Shown here piece by piece: positions 37,801 to 49,500 of a stretch of 64,000 bases of DNA; within the stretch, counting starts at the first letter, position 1; every line of letters begins with the position of its first letter. The notes under the pieces are model-generated. The model made no database searches, was not told the origin of the DNA, and saw only the letters and a program-made list of their open reading frames with translations. The stretch comes from Cloeon dipterum (lineage: Eukaryota; Arthropoda; Insecta; Ephemeroptera; Baetidae): positions 19,551,681 to 19,615,680 of the forward strand of contig NC_088786.1 of assembly GCF_949628265.1 (NCBI RefSeq). The letters run 5' to 3'. Both the position numbers and the translations under genes were made by a program.

Positions 37801-37853
37801 CAGTGGGAAGAGGGAAAAGAGCGGTGTTGAAGCAGAGAACCCTTTTGGCCTGA
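31858..37853 (+). CDS. Pex1: Peroxisomal AAA ATPase PEX1 (peroxin-1)
   Basis: PEX1 with PEX6 forms the hexamer that pulls ubiquitinated PEX5 from the peroxisome membrane. Exons: 31858-31923, 32003-32242, 32298-32412, 32472-33174, 33687-33883, 33943-34099, 34741-34891, 34948-35107, 35158-35363, 35413-35612, 36207-36266, 36340-36532, 36586-36699, 36750-36800, 37587-37720, 37772-37853. They join in phase to about 942 residues. The N-terminal domain contains LLDQIRLV-like MLDQIRLV. D1 is degenerate: GTRGSGVE has Val411 for the Walker A Lys, and Walker B is IIIFEN. D2 is intact: GMPGTGKT (685-692), [27 protein letters not shown] (D744/E745), [11 protein letters not shown], and [15 protein letters not shown]. 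It ends with a TRPSLSQEE region and QRTLLA. Exon 1 is the weakest call. A 50-bp intron (35108-35157) removes an apparent frameshift. Confidence 0.92.
35825..36110 (+). repeat. Dispersed repeat family P, copy 1
   Basis: Intronic sequence in PEX1 that shares collinear blocks with 50160-50500: AATTCCCAA(A/G)TTGGAAGAG, GTCAGGAA-like, TTAAAAATTGTGCAA-like, ACAAATCAATTGG-like, AATACCCAC, and TGCTTTTGTCTC-like. The copies are clearly diverged. There is no coding content, and the class is unknown. Confidence 0.5.
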
Positions 37854-38660
37854 TGTACTGCGCTGGTGAGTGTCTCTGTAATTATCTCGGATTTCAATTA
37901 AACACAAGAGATTACATAAAAGTTTTGTTCGGCGCAAAGTTTGCATCAGATTGCGCTCGCAAATAATGCACTTTATTGTGCGCGTCAGCTCGATGTGTGC
38001 TCTGTACGGCTCGTCTTATCGCGCCTGATAGAGTATTACTTGTGTTTCTAATTATTGCCAGGAAACTGGCTGCTATCTGCGAATAAATTCGAGCCAGCCG
38101 CGCTCGCGTTTGCAGTATTTTAATGGCTTTCCTGCCGAACAAGCTGGAAAATTATTAAATTCGCTCAACGGAGCGACGAATTTGTGATCTCGGTGCTCCC
38201 CGCGAGTCGATATAGCCATCCAGAATTTGATAAACGCGCACGGCGAACAATAAACAGCAGTGTCAAATTTTTATCAGCCGCCTGAGAAAATACACTCGGA
38301 TCTTTTATGCCCGAGAGAGAGAAGCAGCCAAGATATAGATATCAGCGTGCTCTCTTTTCTGCTCTGTTGCTCAAATAACAACACAATAGTTCTGTTTGCA
38401 AAGGAAACAAATAGATTTCAACGCGTCTCGTTTGCTCGCTGGCTGGCACTCTGCGTTGGTGCAACCCTCGCTCGCACCCTTTGTAAAAATACGCGTCACC
38501 CCCGCTCGTTCGGCCGAGCAAACCAAAGGCAATAATAATATACACGCGCACACTCAAAAGTAATATCGGAAAGCTCCTCATTGCTCCCTGATCCGATTCG
38601 CAGACGGCATTGTGAGCGCTGAACAAAGCGCGACTAATGAAGCAGTTTTGCAAAACCAGC
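37854..38660. promoter_or_regulatory. Candidate regulatory block downstream of PEX1
   Basis: CpG-richer, mixed-composition sequence with homeodomain-like TAATTATT and Sox-like words (CATTGTG near 38608, AACAAAG near 38622). Several 60-100-codon frames occur on both strands without domains. It resembles conserved noncoding DNA of developmental loci more than a gene. This is an inference from composition and motifs only. Confidence 0.3.
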
Positions 38661-40389
38661 TGAGGGAAATGCGAATCATTGCGCTTTTTTATTTTCGAAA
38701 CATGCTCCGGCTCCAGGAAGACCGCGAAAATGTTTGTTGAATTGACTGAACTGATATGGTTAATACAAACCCTGATTTGTTAAATATGTTGGCGCATCAG
38801 CTTCGCTCAAAAAGGGGAGATGACTTGTTTGAAAGACAACGAAATTGGTGGCGTTCTGAATTTTTAATTTCAAAGTCATGGTTTATTTGTTTTTTATATG
38901 CGTGCCTTAAAATTTATTTATCGGTTTTAGTGTTGAAAAGGGAGAAAATACGATTTTACCACTTAACCGCAATTTTAGGACACAATGAAATATTATAGAA
39001 AAAAAGTACTATGTTTCAACCAGCCAGCAAATTTTAGGTTACATAGTCAGCCACCGTAAATTTGGCCAAGATTTGCCAACCACGCCAGTCATCGGTATAA
39101 AAGCCCCCGGTCTTTCGCAGGGTTCGCAAAAACCCGCATTTTTCCGGAAAAACCCACTGCATTGCAAAAAACTTTTTTTGCGGGTTTTTCTGCAATTTTG
39201 CGCATTTTTCCGAAACACATGCATTCTTATGGAAAATAAAAAATTCTCGTGATGGATGGCCAAAAATATGGATTTTTCAAAATCACCAAAATCAGTATTA
39301 GAGCCACTGGTTCCACCAAGAGACTAAAAATTTAAACTCTGCATAGTTTTCTGAAATTTTAGACTCTTTTCAAGCGAAAATTGACTATTTTCGGGTTAAA
39401 TTCGGAAAAATGCGGAAAAACCCAAGACTGGTGGGTTTTTCCAGCTGGTTTTTTACGCAAAAAACCAGTGGTGCATTTTTGCGCATTGCAAAATTGGCAA
39501 ACCCTGGTCTTTCGGGCTGATAAACAGTATCAAACTTCACTTTTAAAAATTTGCCGGCCGCGCTAGCCACCGGTAAAAATGTCCAGCCGCTGGGCCAGTT
39601 GGGACAAAACTTGGCTACAGCCGGTTCAGCCAAAAATTACGCGGCTGAGATCTCTATACAGTACGTATCGCCGATTCAGAATTCTCTGCAGCTAATACTG
39701 TGGTATGAATTTTGTTTTGGAGGTTAAGTACAGCTGATGAGGTCTGCAGGGCTGAAACAGCTAGCCTCAAGTACGGAAACGTGGTATTTAATTTTTTCTA
39801 TTTAGAAAGGCCCTCGTGCTCGTTAAAATCAGTATAGAGAATAGGCATCTCGTAATTTATTAAATTTAAAAAATAAAAATATAGCCTAATTTGTAGCTGG
39901 TTTGTTTTGTTTCCCTCTCGCAGCACTGATTAAATTTTATCCCGATCAAAACAACAGACTGCGTGTGGTCATAAAGCTAGCATCCTCACACAAAACACAA
40001 AAACCCGTAATTTGGAGTCAAAAACTGCATTTCCCCAGAGCGACGTGCGTGTGCACCGGAACAAAAGGCAACGACCAAAATTTCCCACTGGACAAAATGC
40101 TACAACTGTTGGAGCAACAGACAAAGAGCGAGATGGAAACAAAGCAATCGGAGGATGGTCAATGGGCGGAAAAGGAGAGCGAGCGGGCAAACAAGTGCCC
40201 TCTCTCAATTACACGTCGGAAAAACGTTGCTTTTCCGGCTGGCGCTACCGCGTGCGTCCGAAAAGAAAGGCTAATTGCGCTGCGCCGACAAAGAGAGATA
40301 ACGCGGAGGGAGAGCAGCGCACGTCGAGGGCGCAGACAAGTCGCTCGCAATAGGAGCGCAAATGTTAGAGGTGGAGCGCCGCCGATTGG
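38661..40389. other. Intergenic region with an imperfect inverted repeat
   Basis: About 39115-39215 and 39400-39510 form an imperfect inverted pair rich in GCATTTTTCCG, AAAAACCC and CCACTG words. GTCTTTCGxxG words lie at the outer ends (39110 and 39508). This may be the remains of a foldback element. A 201-codon plus-strand frame at 39902-40507 has no domain. It overlaps the CpG-rich sequence upstream of the Sox gene and is not called as a gene. Confidence 0.35.
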
Positions 40390-40627
40390 GCTGGCCTGGC
40401 CTGGCTTGGCTTGGCTTGGCTCCGTGCAGTCTGCCTCCGCCAGCCACAGCCAGCATCTCTCCACTCTCTCCGCTCTCACCGCTGCCGCCGCGTGTGCTCC
40501 GTATTAATTAGCTAAAATGACGCGTCTTTTGTGCTCTTGTGCGCGACAACGCTGCCGCCACTAGCACCGCTGCCACCGCACTCGCGTCTTTTGCGTCCGC
40601 TGCTGGATACCCTGACCGTCGCTATAG
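40390..40627 (+). promoter_or_regulatory. Candidate 5' untranslated exon / promoter of the Sox gene
   Basis: A GC-rich stretch with GGCCT/GGCTT repeats ends at a good donor, GCTATAG|gtaaat (40628). The next good plus-strand acceptor before the Sox HMG exon is GTCCGCAG, ending at 43095, 13 bases before the Sox start codon. A noncoding first exon spliced from 40627 to 43096 is the simplest reading. No transcript evidence is available. Confidence 0.35.
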
Positions 40628-43095
40628 GTAAATTCCTTTTTTTTTAACTGCTGCTCCAATTTTCGACCCTTTCCCTTCAGTTTGGTTTTCTCCAAAACCA
40701 GGAGACAATATTTTGAATTCAAAGGGTTAACTTCAGCTTTAACGACCATCAAATGACCCAACTATACCCAATTTTTTGTTTCTAGATAATTAAATATACA
40801 GTGAAATTTTCGGTAGTGAAAAAAACTGCCAAATTTTTAAGGTGCATTTGTGTTTACAAGAATCAACATTTTAAACTATTTTTGTATCGTGATTTTTGTT
40901 TAAAACATCATCAACCTGCTTTTATCGAGTGCCAAGTTTTTTCTCACTGTCGGTGAAACCAGCATGTATTAAAAAAAAATTAACTTTAGTTTTATTGGTG
41001 GACCTCGCCTCGACAAAAGTTTGCAGAGATGTTTTGCGAAAGTAAATTCCTGGCTAAGTTCAATGGAATCTAAAATTGATTCGAGAAAATATTGTGCGCT
41101 GATGTTTATGTCAGCGATTGATTCACTCTAGGGCAATTGTCTCGTTGCGGATATTGTATTCCTCGCCGATGAAACGTCATCAGTTTATCCCTCAACTGTT
41201 GATAATAATGCAGCCCCTTTTCATGAGAATAGAAAATTGCAATAATTCAGAATAACAGATATTTCTGCAATTAATTGTAGATTTATATTTCAGCAAAGTC
41301 CCCATTTCGACTAGTGATATATATATTATATTAATTTTATATTGTCATTACATAAGGTTGCATCATTGAGGAATAAATATACGACGTTTCGTTAAACAGG
41401 ATTGACACGTAAACCCCCTAAAATGTTGACAATATCCCTATAAGGTTTCGTTTAAAATCTAAATGAACCTAGGTGCAGCATTGTAAATTTCTGAAAAAGA
41501 TTGCTGCAAACTAAGCGTATTTTTCCGCCTGTTTCCCCAACAATTGTTTTAAAATGTTGAACAGATCTTGACGAGATGAATCGCAATCCAACCGGAAAAT
41601 ATGGCAGAAACATGAAAAACATTTATTTATCTAACAGCTCTTTTGTGTTCAAGTAGTTGACTCTCTTTAATTGAAAATTCGAAGTCAAAATCCACTTAAA
41701 CATTTTTTCTGTCTGCGAGTTCTGATTTTGAAAATAATAAATTTATTATTTTCATACATCGTAATGTATGAAACAATAATGTTTTCAATAGGTTCTAAAA
41801 ATTGAAAATGAAATCCAAACATTTTGAAAATATCATATAAATATTTGCTACTTTTAAGAGGAAAATCAGGTAAAAATGCAAAGAGCAACCTCAAAAATTT
41901 GAAAGTAAATTTTGTAACCGTTTCTTCTTTTTAAACTAACAAATAATCATCAATTGAAATTTACCCAAACCCTTCCGAAAATATGTCTCACAACTGAATT
42001 TGTCGCTTTGAAGCATTATTATTCCTTTCCCAGCATCGCTACCTGTTTCGTTTCAATTTCTTCGTAAAAATCTATTTCAAATTCAACTGAAAAGCATCAT
42101 CATGCTCTTTTATCCATAAATTGATACGGCACCGCGTCCCTATAGCGACGTGGTGACGAAGCCCTGTGCTTTGTGTGGCTGCAAAAGGCTCACCTGATGC
42201 TCGTCAAATGCGAATACGAATTCCTTCAGCCAAGTTTATGGCTTGAAAGTGGTGCACACGCTGACAGTCTAATCGCAGATGAAAAATTTGCTGAAATTTA
42301 GTCCAAAATATATGCTGATATTCGGAGCGATTAGAGAGCGGAAAAAAGGATGTGTGTGAGTGGACACAATAAATTTTATGAAACGTGTCCACCTGTCTTA
42401 TACATCACAACAAAAGCTACGTGTTCGCATTTTGCGCAAATATCATATGTGCTGATGTGTGATGATTTCAGTCAGCGTCAAAGCAGAAATTTTCCCACGC
42501 AAAGTTCTGGTGACGCAGCCTAAAAATTACAATTCTGTTAGAACAATTTTAACTTTGATGTTTTAAAATTACTTAAAGACAAAAATTAAAAATAAGATAA
42601 GAAGACAGCAAATATTACGTTGCATAGTTCTTTCTTTTTAATATAAAAATTCCAAAAAATGATTACGTCGATGAAATGTATTATTAGCTATTATTGATTG
42701 TGTTACAATAATTGAAAAAAAATCTTTATCTCGCTCAAAGATGTGTGTATAGCTTTGAGCATTTATTTTATGTAAATTTATTTCGCAACAATTATCAGAC
42801 ACTTATCGCCTGGCATGGGTGCATATTTTCCATTCAACAAAATAGTGTTGCGTCTAATATCACTGCTAATCTGATCATCTTGAATTAGAAATAGAAATTC
42901 ACACTTTTATCAGTCGAATGACAGATGTCAGAGGCGTCAAACTAGTTAAGCACCGACCGGGCAGCGAGCACAAACATACACGCACAATGGGAACGTGAAA
43001 AGCAGTAGCAATAATTATCACGCGGCCGGAAAGAGAAAGAGCTGAGTGCTGCACGGGACAGTGACTAACGCGAGTGGCGCTTTGTGTGTCCGCAG
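40628..43095 (+). other. Probable first intron or 5' flank of the Sox gene
   Basis: AT-rich noncoding sequence with no recognisable gene. If the candidate exon ending at 40627 is real, this is intron 1 of the Sox gene. Otherwise it is upstream regulatory DNA. Confidence 0.35.
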
Positions 43096-43108
43096 GCGGA
43101 GGCAGAGG

Positions 43109-46100
43109 ATGATGCAGCCGAGCAGCAGGCAGGCCGAGGCCCTTTTCCAGCAGGGCTCGCCACCTCCTGAGCACTGCCACCTGGTGTCGGTTGACTCGCC
43201 AGGGCCGCGAGACCTGCAGCACGGCGCCGGCACACACATCAAGCGGCCCATGAACGCTTTCATGGTGTGGTCGCGCGGCCAGCGCCGCCGCATGTCCCTC
43301 GAGCACCCCAAGATGCACAACTCGGAGATCAGCAAAAGGCTCGGCTGCGAGTGGAAGTTGCTCAATGAAGCTGAGAAGCGACCCTTCATCGACGAGGCTA
43401 AGCGACTGAGGTGAGATAAAATATTATAAAATAAAAAATATTAATAAAATTAAGTAGTAATACAATTTTGGGCCTTTGGGCAAAAGGTTCAGACCAACTA
43501 AGGACTCAGGTTTGATTAGACTGATAACATTCTTCCTATCCTCGCAAATTTGAGAGGAATTTTAAAAGGCATACCTGAAATTTTGTCTCAAAATGTGTTC
43601 TGGTAAATTGTGGGTTCGCGATGTTAAAACAGTATTTTGGGCTCTGTAGGAGATTTCCTGGTAGAAATTTTGTCAAATAATAGAGAAATCAAGATTTGTC
43701 GTAACAAATCGGTTTTTTCTAAAATAATGAATAAAGGTTGGCAATTGAAGACAGTCAACTATTTTTTCTGTGCGTCTAAATCTATATAAATTGCTTGTAA
43801 ACCATTTACTATTTCAAGTCACACTCAATATATCATAAGCGCTTCTATGGAAAGATGCATTGCGTTGCTTAAAATAGTTTAAATCTTCAAATGATCAGAG
43901 ATTTTTTTAAAAAAATCTGTTTACTTTTTAATAAATCAAATAACTTTGGAAACGTGATAAAAATAATGGCAAGAAAATCACCAAGTATTTTGAAACAGCC
44001 TAAATTAGCTCTAGAACCTTCTAAAAAATATCTGAACTGAGCCCAAAACCGTCTCAAAAGTCATCTTGTTTGTAAGAATTATTTTGCTTTAATTTTCTTT
44101 AAGCGACTGTATATATTAAATCCAAGCAGTTTTTGTCCTGCTGGGGAAAAGGTTTTTAACTTTTTCAGGTCGATTATGCCACGAAGAACCTAAAATTAAT
44201 TGACCTTTTTGCTATATTTGACTTTTTGTTCATTGTTCGCAATCGTTTTGTCTAAAGTAATAACTTGGAAAAATAAACCCAAAATTTTCAATTTTCAATC
44301 GAATATTAAATTCCATTAAGCAAATGAGCCGAGCTGGGTTCTAAGAATAAAATAGTCAAAGCAACAATGGCGGTTTTGTTTATCAGAAAATAATACAGTC
44401 CGTGGTAGCCCAAAAAATTAACTTCCCATGGATGTCACTGAACATTTATATAGCTATGGACGTAGCAGAGAGGCAGGAATTTTTATTTCCAGGGCACTGA
44501 ATTTTAGACGGTATATTTCGTAAATAGTCAACTGTTCAAAAAGGGAATTTTGAGTAAATTAGTCGGTTTCCAAACTACATAAATACGAGAGACTCATATA
44601 TATGTCAATTGTGTGAATGTTTAAATTTTCAAGAATATTCTAGTTCGAAAAAGATTTTTAAAAATATCTATGACGAGTAAAGCATCTAAAATTTATTGTT
44701 ATATATATATACAGTTACATGAAAATTGGTGTTATTTTCCTCTTCTACATCAAATTACTAAAATAAATCAGGTAGGAACCATCTTTAACATTAAATAGCT
44801 CTATAAATTAGATCATTCACGCTTTTATCTGATGATCCCGGTGAAGAAGCTTAGAAAAAATAATCGATCCGTCTCAATTTCATAATATCCTTATTTATTT
44901 TCTCTTTTAACCGCGGGTTCATCTTACATGTTGGATAAAAAGCAAATTGGCGCCTTTGACGAGAGTTGTTTAGCTCCGCCAGCGACACCGACACAGCACC
45001 CCAAGCTAGCTGGCTTTTGGTTTGGCACATTTATTTTATTGCAGGCAGTGCGAGAGTGGAGACAAGAGGCGGCTAGCGAGAAGTGCATTGAGCGCCGAGC
45101 GGCAGAGCCGTCGAGCCAGAGAGGCAGAGAGGAGCGCTAATCCTTCTTTTATTTCCATTGTGTCTGTATTTGTGACTTTTAATCGCATTAAATGTTATAT
45201 CAGCAGAGAACGGCATCCTCGCCATATAATAACACAAAACACGCTCACTCGCTCGCTCACTCGCCAACCAACCAACCATTTTAAACCGCGCGCCTGCACT
45301 CGGCAGCCCTGCACTCTCTGCAATCACCGCTGGCATTATCAATTCAAATTCGCCTCTGCTCTCTCTAGCTGTTGTATTATTTGCATTTTTACTGCTATCC
45401 CGTTCGTGCCGCTGGAATTCCTGGAAATTTTAATGAGTGTAGCTGCTATAGAAAAAGGTTTTGCCTTGTAGTCACCGCAATTTGTGAAGAAAATCTAAAA
45501 CAAACGGTCCTCCTTTCAATTTTGAATTTGGTTAAAAAAAATAAAGAGATTTCATTCTATCGAAATCTAGAAATTAATATTATGGTCGATATATAGACCA
45601 GCCCGTTGGCTCTCACGGTTTTGGCTTTCTCTGGAGTGTCAATGCGCAATTAGAGATATTTTAGCATTTCGGGGATCTATTACTGGCTACCTATAATGTC
45701 AGAGATGGCAAAGGTGATTAATAAAGAGACTCAAAATCCTCAAATAGGGCTGAAGAGCGCGCCGGCGATAACTCGCCAAATTTCTAGCGTTTTTGAACAA
45801 ATCTCGGAGGATGCGAAAAAATGGCCTCAAGCTCCTCTGTGGCCACTAGGGCCCCATGTTATCCGCTCGGCGGTGTTGTTAGGACCTGGTGATTTGCTGA
45901 GCATAGTGATTCAAAAAATTAAAATTTTAAATAAATCATCCATTCGTGTCTTTTTATTATTAGATTATAAAAATCGGTGATACTAAGTTTTTTCAAACCA
46001 ATTGTTAATTTTGTATTAAAAACGTTTTCTTTCTGTTTAAAAATAAAATTATCTTGTTTTTCAGGGCACTGCACATGTCTGAGCACCCTGACTACAAGTA

Positions 46101-46791
46101 CAGACCACGGCGGAAGCCAAAGAGCAACCTGAAAGGCAAGGAGCACAGTTCAGTGTCATCCAGCAAGTTGGGCAAGGCGGGGGGCGCGGCGTCTGCCCCC
46201 GGAAGCAATCCCTCATCTGCGGGGGCGGCGGCCGGCTCTGGCCAGAGACTCTTCTACCCGTTCCAGGGCGGCTTCCTCAACCCGGCGCTCGAGTCGTTCC
46301 ACCACGCGGTAGTGCGCTCCTTCTTCCCTTTCCCGCCTCCACCGCCCCTGGCTGCGGAGGCTGCCGACGGGGGCGGCAAGCAGCTGCTTGAGCAGCACCG
46401 TCTGCAGGGCCTCTGCTTCCCCTACCAGCCGTCGCTGCCCTTCTACCCGCGCCTCTTCGACTCGTGCCTCAGCCGCGCGGCAGCCACGTCCGACGGAGGG
46501 GAGGGCGAGCGCAGGTCGCCGGCTGAAGGGGTGCCTCCACCTCAGCCCCCGCCACCGCCTCCGCACCCTGGCTGCCCCGGCAAGGCGCCGACCAAGTTCA
46601 GCAGCATCCCCGCACTGTGCGCCCCCGTGTCCAAGTGCAGCGAGTGCTCCCCGCCCGCGCCCCACTCCCACCTCCCCTCGCCCTTCGAGCACGAGCAGCC
46701 GCTGCGCATTGCTATCCCCAGGCCCATCGCGCTGTCCCTGCAGGTGCAGCCAAAGGACTCGGCATCCCCCTCCCCCTCCAACTCGGTGTAG
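43109..46791 (+). CDS. SoxB: SoxB-group HMG-box transcription factor
   Basis: Nuclear DNA-binding factor of Sox group B, typically acting in neural and segmental patterning. Two coding exons (43109-43410 and 46065-46791) join in phase to 342 residues. The HMG box (about residues 44-122) starts [19 protein letters not shown], continues [13 protein letters not shown] and [13 protein letters not shown], and ends [15 protein letters not shown], which is diagnostic for SoxB. A Cys replaces the usual Ala in RLG(A)EWK. The intron splits the box after KRLR, so exon 2 opens with ALHMSEHP. The C-terminal part is Pro/Ala/Ser-rich, with a Gly/Ala tract and Pro runs. The start is the first of two adjacent ATGs (43109 and 43112), just after an acceptor at 43095. 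The Sox21a/SoxB2-type label is likely but unproven. The box is typical, so DNA binding is expected. Confidence 0.93.
44490..44575 (+). repeat. Dispersed repeat family R, copy 3
   Basis: Begins CAGGGCACTGAATTTTAGACG and is followed by TATTTCGTAAATAGTCAAC, paralleling the copy at 15564. It lies in the Sox intron. Confidence 0.5.
44930..45480. promoter_or_regulatory. Candidate intronic regulatory block of the Sox gene
   Basis: A GC-richer island in the AT-rich Sox intron, with CATTGTG (near 45159) and TTTAATCGCATTAAA. Open frames on both strands have no domain. It would suit an intronic enhancer with Sox and homeodomain input. This is inference only. Confidence 0.3.
45617..45925. repeat. Dispersed repeat family S, copy 2
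   Basis: The reverse complement shares ordered blocks with 11735-12100: ACACCGC, CGGATAACATGGG, AACGCTAGA, TTTGAGxATTTxGAGTC, TTGCCATCTCTGACATT, GGTAGCCAGTA and TTGACACTCC. It lies in the Sox intron just before the second exon. The open frame across it (45696-45980) has no domain. Confidence 0.65.
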
Positions 46792-48499
46792 GCCTCTCTC
46801 TGTGTTCTCCCTCGGCCTGTTTTTTGTGGTTCCGAAATGTTCGGTATACGGACTTGCTAGGATTCAAAGGACACGGACGGTTTGAAATTGAAAAGCACTC
46901 TTACAGTTTTTTCTAGTCGTGCTGATATCTTGTCTAACAAGAAGGCAAGGACTGAAAGAAGACTTATTTCGTAATTCAAAATGAAGGCGTTTTTACCAAT
47001 TTTCTGGGATCCTGAATTTAAAATTTATCAGTTTTCATTTTTGTTTGAATAAAAATATGATTTATTGTTTGAATAAAAATATGATTTATCATAAATCAAA
47101 ATTGCGTAGTTCTTCTAAAACAAATAAATATATGAACTCTTGCCAATCATTCCATAACAACCATGGCTCAATTTAGATTCAAAAGTAATTTTTTTGCGGA
47201 TCAGCAGAGCAATTTAGAACATACTTATGCATCAGATGTTTATTTTATTATTCGCATGAATATTTTATTTAACAAAAAAAAATTACCACAGACTTATTAA
47301 TATTAAAAGATAGTAAAAAACACGTTCTCAATTTCTTAATGGCAGCTTCAAAAGAGTCACTAATTTTTAACAGAGATATATAAATGGAAAAATGTAATGG
47401 GCAAAACACAGTTGATACAAACAATATAGTTCGTCACAGTTGTTATTTGTTTTTACAAGTTAAAAAGTGGAAGCCATGGCAGGCGTGCTGAGTGAACACA
47501 ACGTCTTGTGAATAAAAGTCGGGATCTTTTTGAGACATTTTAAAATGTCGTTTCTCAATATTTTTTTTTAAATATTTGAAATAAATTTGCATATTTTTTA
47601 TAGTATCAATTAATGTGTCAATTCGATTGTCCGTGTCCTTTAAATAGCGAGTTAAACTTAAACATTCCTGCGTGGATTTTTGTTGTTCCTCAATTTGGAT
47701 GGATTCACTTCCAACACATATCAGTGATCAAGTCTTTTTATTTATAAATGTATAAATGTTTGGAGGAATGAACAATATTTAAATGTTTTGCGTGTTTCGA
47801 CGAGCAAGAAAAAAGTGTCTGGTGACGAATGAATGAATTGTTTGTACTCGCTTTTTCAAGGAAATGTGTTCTCAGTTAAGTCCCCTTTCCTGTGAGTTGT
47901 TGAAAATTAAAATATATGGAAAAATCATTGCACACTGAAATAGATCTTTCTTTCAAACCTAACCTGAAACATTAATCGTTTCTTTTCACATTAGGAATTT
48001 CTTTTAGATTTGTGTAACTATTTTTTTTTAATTCGAGCACTACTCAAAAATACAAGTAAGATTACAATGGAAATGTTTTTAATTTGATAGTGTTAGCGAA
48101 GCTCCCATAAAGAAAACAGTTAATATTTCTTAGAATGTATAAAATTACCCATCGATCGATTCATCTCTTAAATTTCAATTAAAATTATTTTTGATCTACA
48201 AATCAAAATCTTTTATGAAGTTCTAAATTTGTAGAATTTTTCTACCTTAAACCGCTTTAACTATTATTAATGCGAAAATTCAAGCTCATTCCAAACTTAA
48301 AATTTTTCTCCTATCTAAAACTATTTAACTTCAAACTCATCCTCATCAAAGTCAGATTGAAGCTTTTACAAAAGTAGAAACACTAAAAACAAATAGTTAA
48401 TCATAACTAAATACAGTTGTTGGAAGAAAATCAATCAGAACAAGAAAGGAACAGGTTGGAAGGACGGAGAGGGAAAAGCATTCTTTCACATCTTGGTTT
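46792..48499 (+). other. Sox 3' untranslated region and AT-rich flank
   Basis: The sequence after the stop codon is plausible 3' UTR up to about 47.1 kb. There, two AATAAA signals sit in an exact 24-bp tandem duplication (47041-47088). The rest is AT-rich with no gene. Confidence 0.45.
47041..47088 (+). repeat. 24-bp tandem duplication carrying AATAAA
   Basis: TTGTTTGAATAAAAATATGA followed by TTTA occurs twice in direct succession (47041-47064 and 47065-47088). Each copy contains AATAAA and could act as the Sox polyadenylation signal. Confidence 0.85.
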
Positions 48500-49500
48500 G
48501 TCCTCGGGGCCAAGAGTAGAAGAGTGCATTGCCGGTGGCACGAATGTGGTGCACGCGCGGTGAGATGGGAATCAAGTGCGCTTATTGATTTATAATGCAG
48601 CGCTATTGTGCGGAACAAGCCCCTAAAAATTGATTGCATTGTCTACGGCGTACGCGCGGCAATGTGCGATGTGTGCGGCGCTGGCTATTATTTGTTAGCC
48701 AACCAACACAAAGAGATGATCAGCGCGAGTAACAAAAGGCGTGGCCTCTTTCTTTGTGTTTGCGCGTGTCCCACAATGGAACTTTCTTTATATATTCCCC
48801 GGCCCTGGCAGAGCAGAGCTTTTGTGGGGTGGGCCTGCTTTTACATACACGGCTGGCTATATGAAAGAGTGCGCGACTCCGAGTGTCTCTTATCACATCG
48901 CAGCGTCGACTCGTCCTATTCACCGGCTTGGCTCTCGCAGCAGCCTTGTCATATTGACGCTGCCTGCGTGATAATACAATTCCAAATAAAAATTTCCTCC
49001 CGTGCAGCAGCAGCAGTAGCAGTGGCAGCGGCGAACGCGAAAACCATCCCTGTAACACGCCGCTTATCGCGCTCTCGGGCTCAAAAGGCTCATCATCGCG
49101 CGCGCGGCCCGCGCACCAACGCGCCTCTTAAAATGTGTTTAATGCAGATTCCGCCCACCCAACCGCCCGTGGAGGATAGTGCGCGCATAAAGCTGCTGCT
49201 CGCCGCAGATAAATGCACCTTTTCACACGCGCCCAACAAAAACCCTTTGTGCGCCGCCCGCACTTCTTTAAATTTTACTGTGTGCCTGCATTTCCAGCTT
49301 CCCTTTTCCTTTTGTCTGTCCGCGCAGGAAATTTCTATTACCCCCGTCTGTCCGCTGGTATGCAACCCGTTCGACGCACACGCCCAAACGGTTGCCGGCC
49401 TCGTCTTCTCTGCGAAATAAACTGCAAAGTTTCAAGGACCTTGAATGGACCGCGGAGATCGGATTTCTCTTTTGCCGACGTTTCTCAAAGTTTGAAGCCA
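48500..49500. promoter_or_regulatory. Candidate enhancer with a long chance reading frame
   Basis: A GC- and CpG-rich block downstream of Sox. It carries a 270-codon plus-strand frame (48608-49420) and other frames on the opposite strand. The predicted protein is compositionally odd (many Cys, His and Ser) and has no domain. The DNA has several Sox-like words (ACAAAG near 48709, CTTTGTG near 48752 and 49244). I read it as regulatory DNA. A novel single-exon gene cannot be excluded. Confidence 0.3.

Noticed and set aside
39902..40507. 201-codon plus-strand open frame
   Set aside because: No domain, several overlapping long frames on both strands, and GC-rich promoter-like DNA. The frame is best explained by composition.
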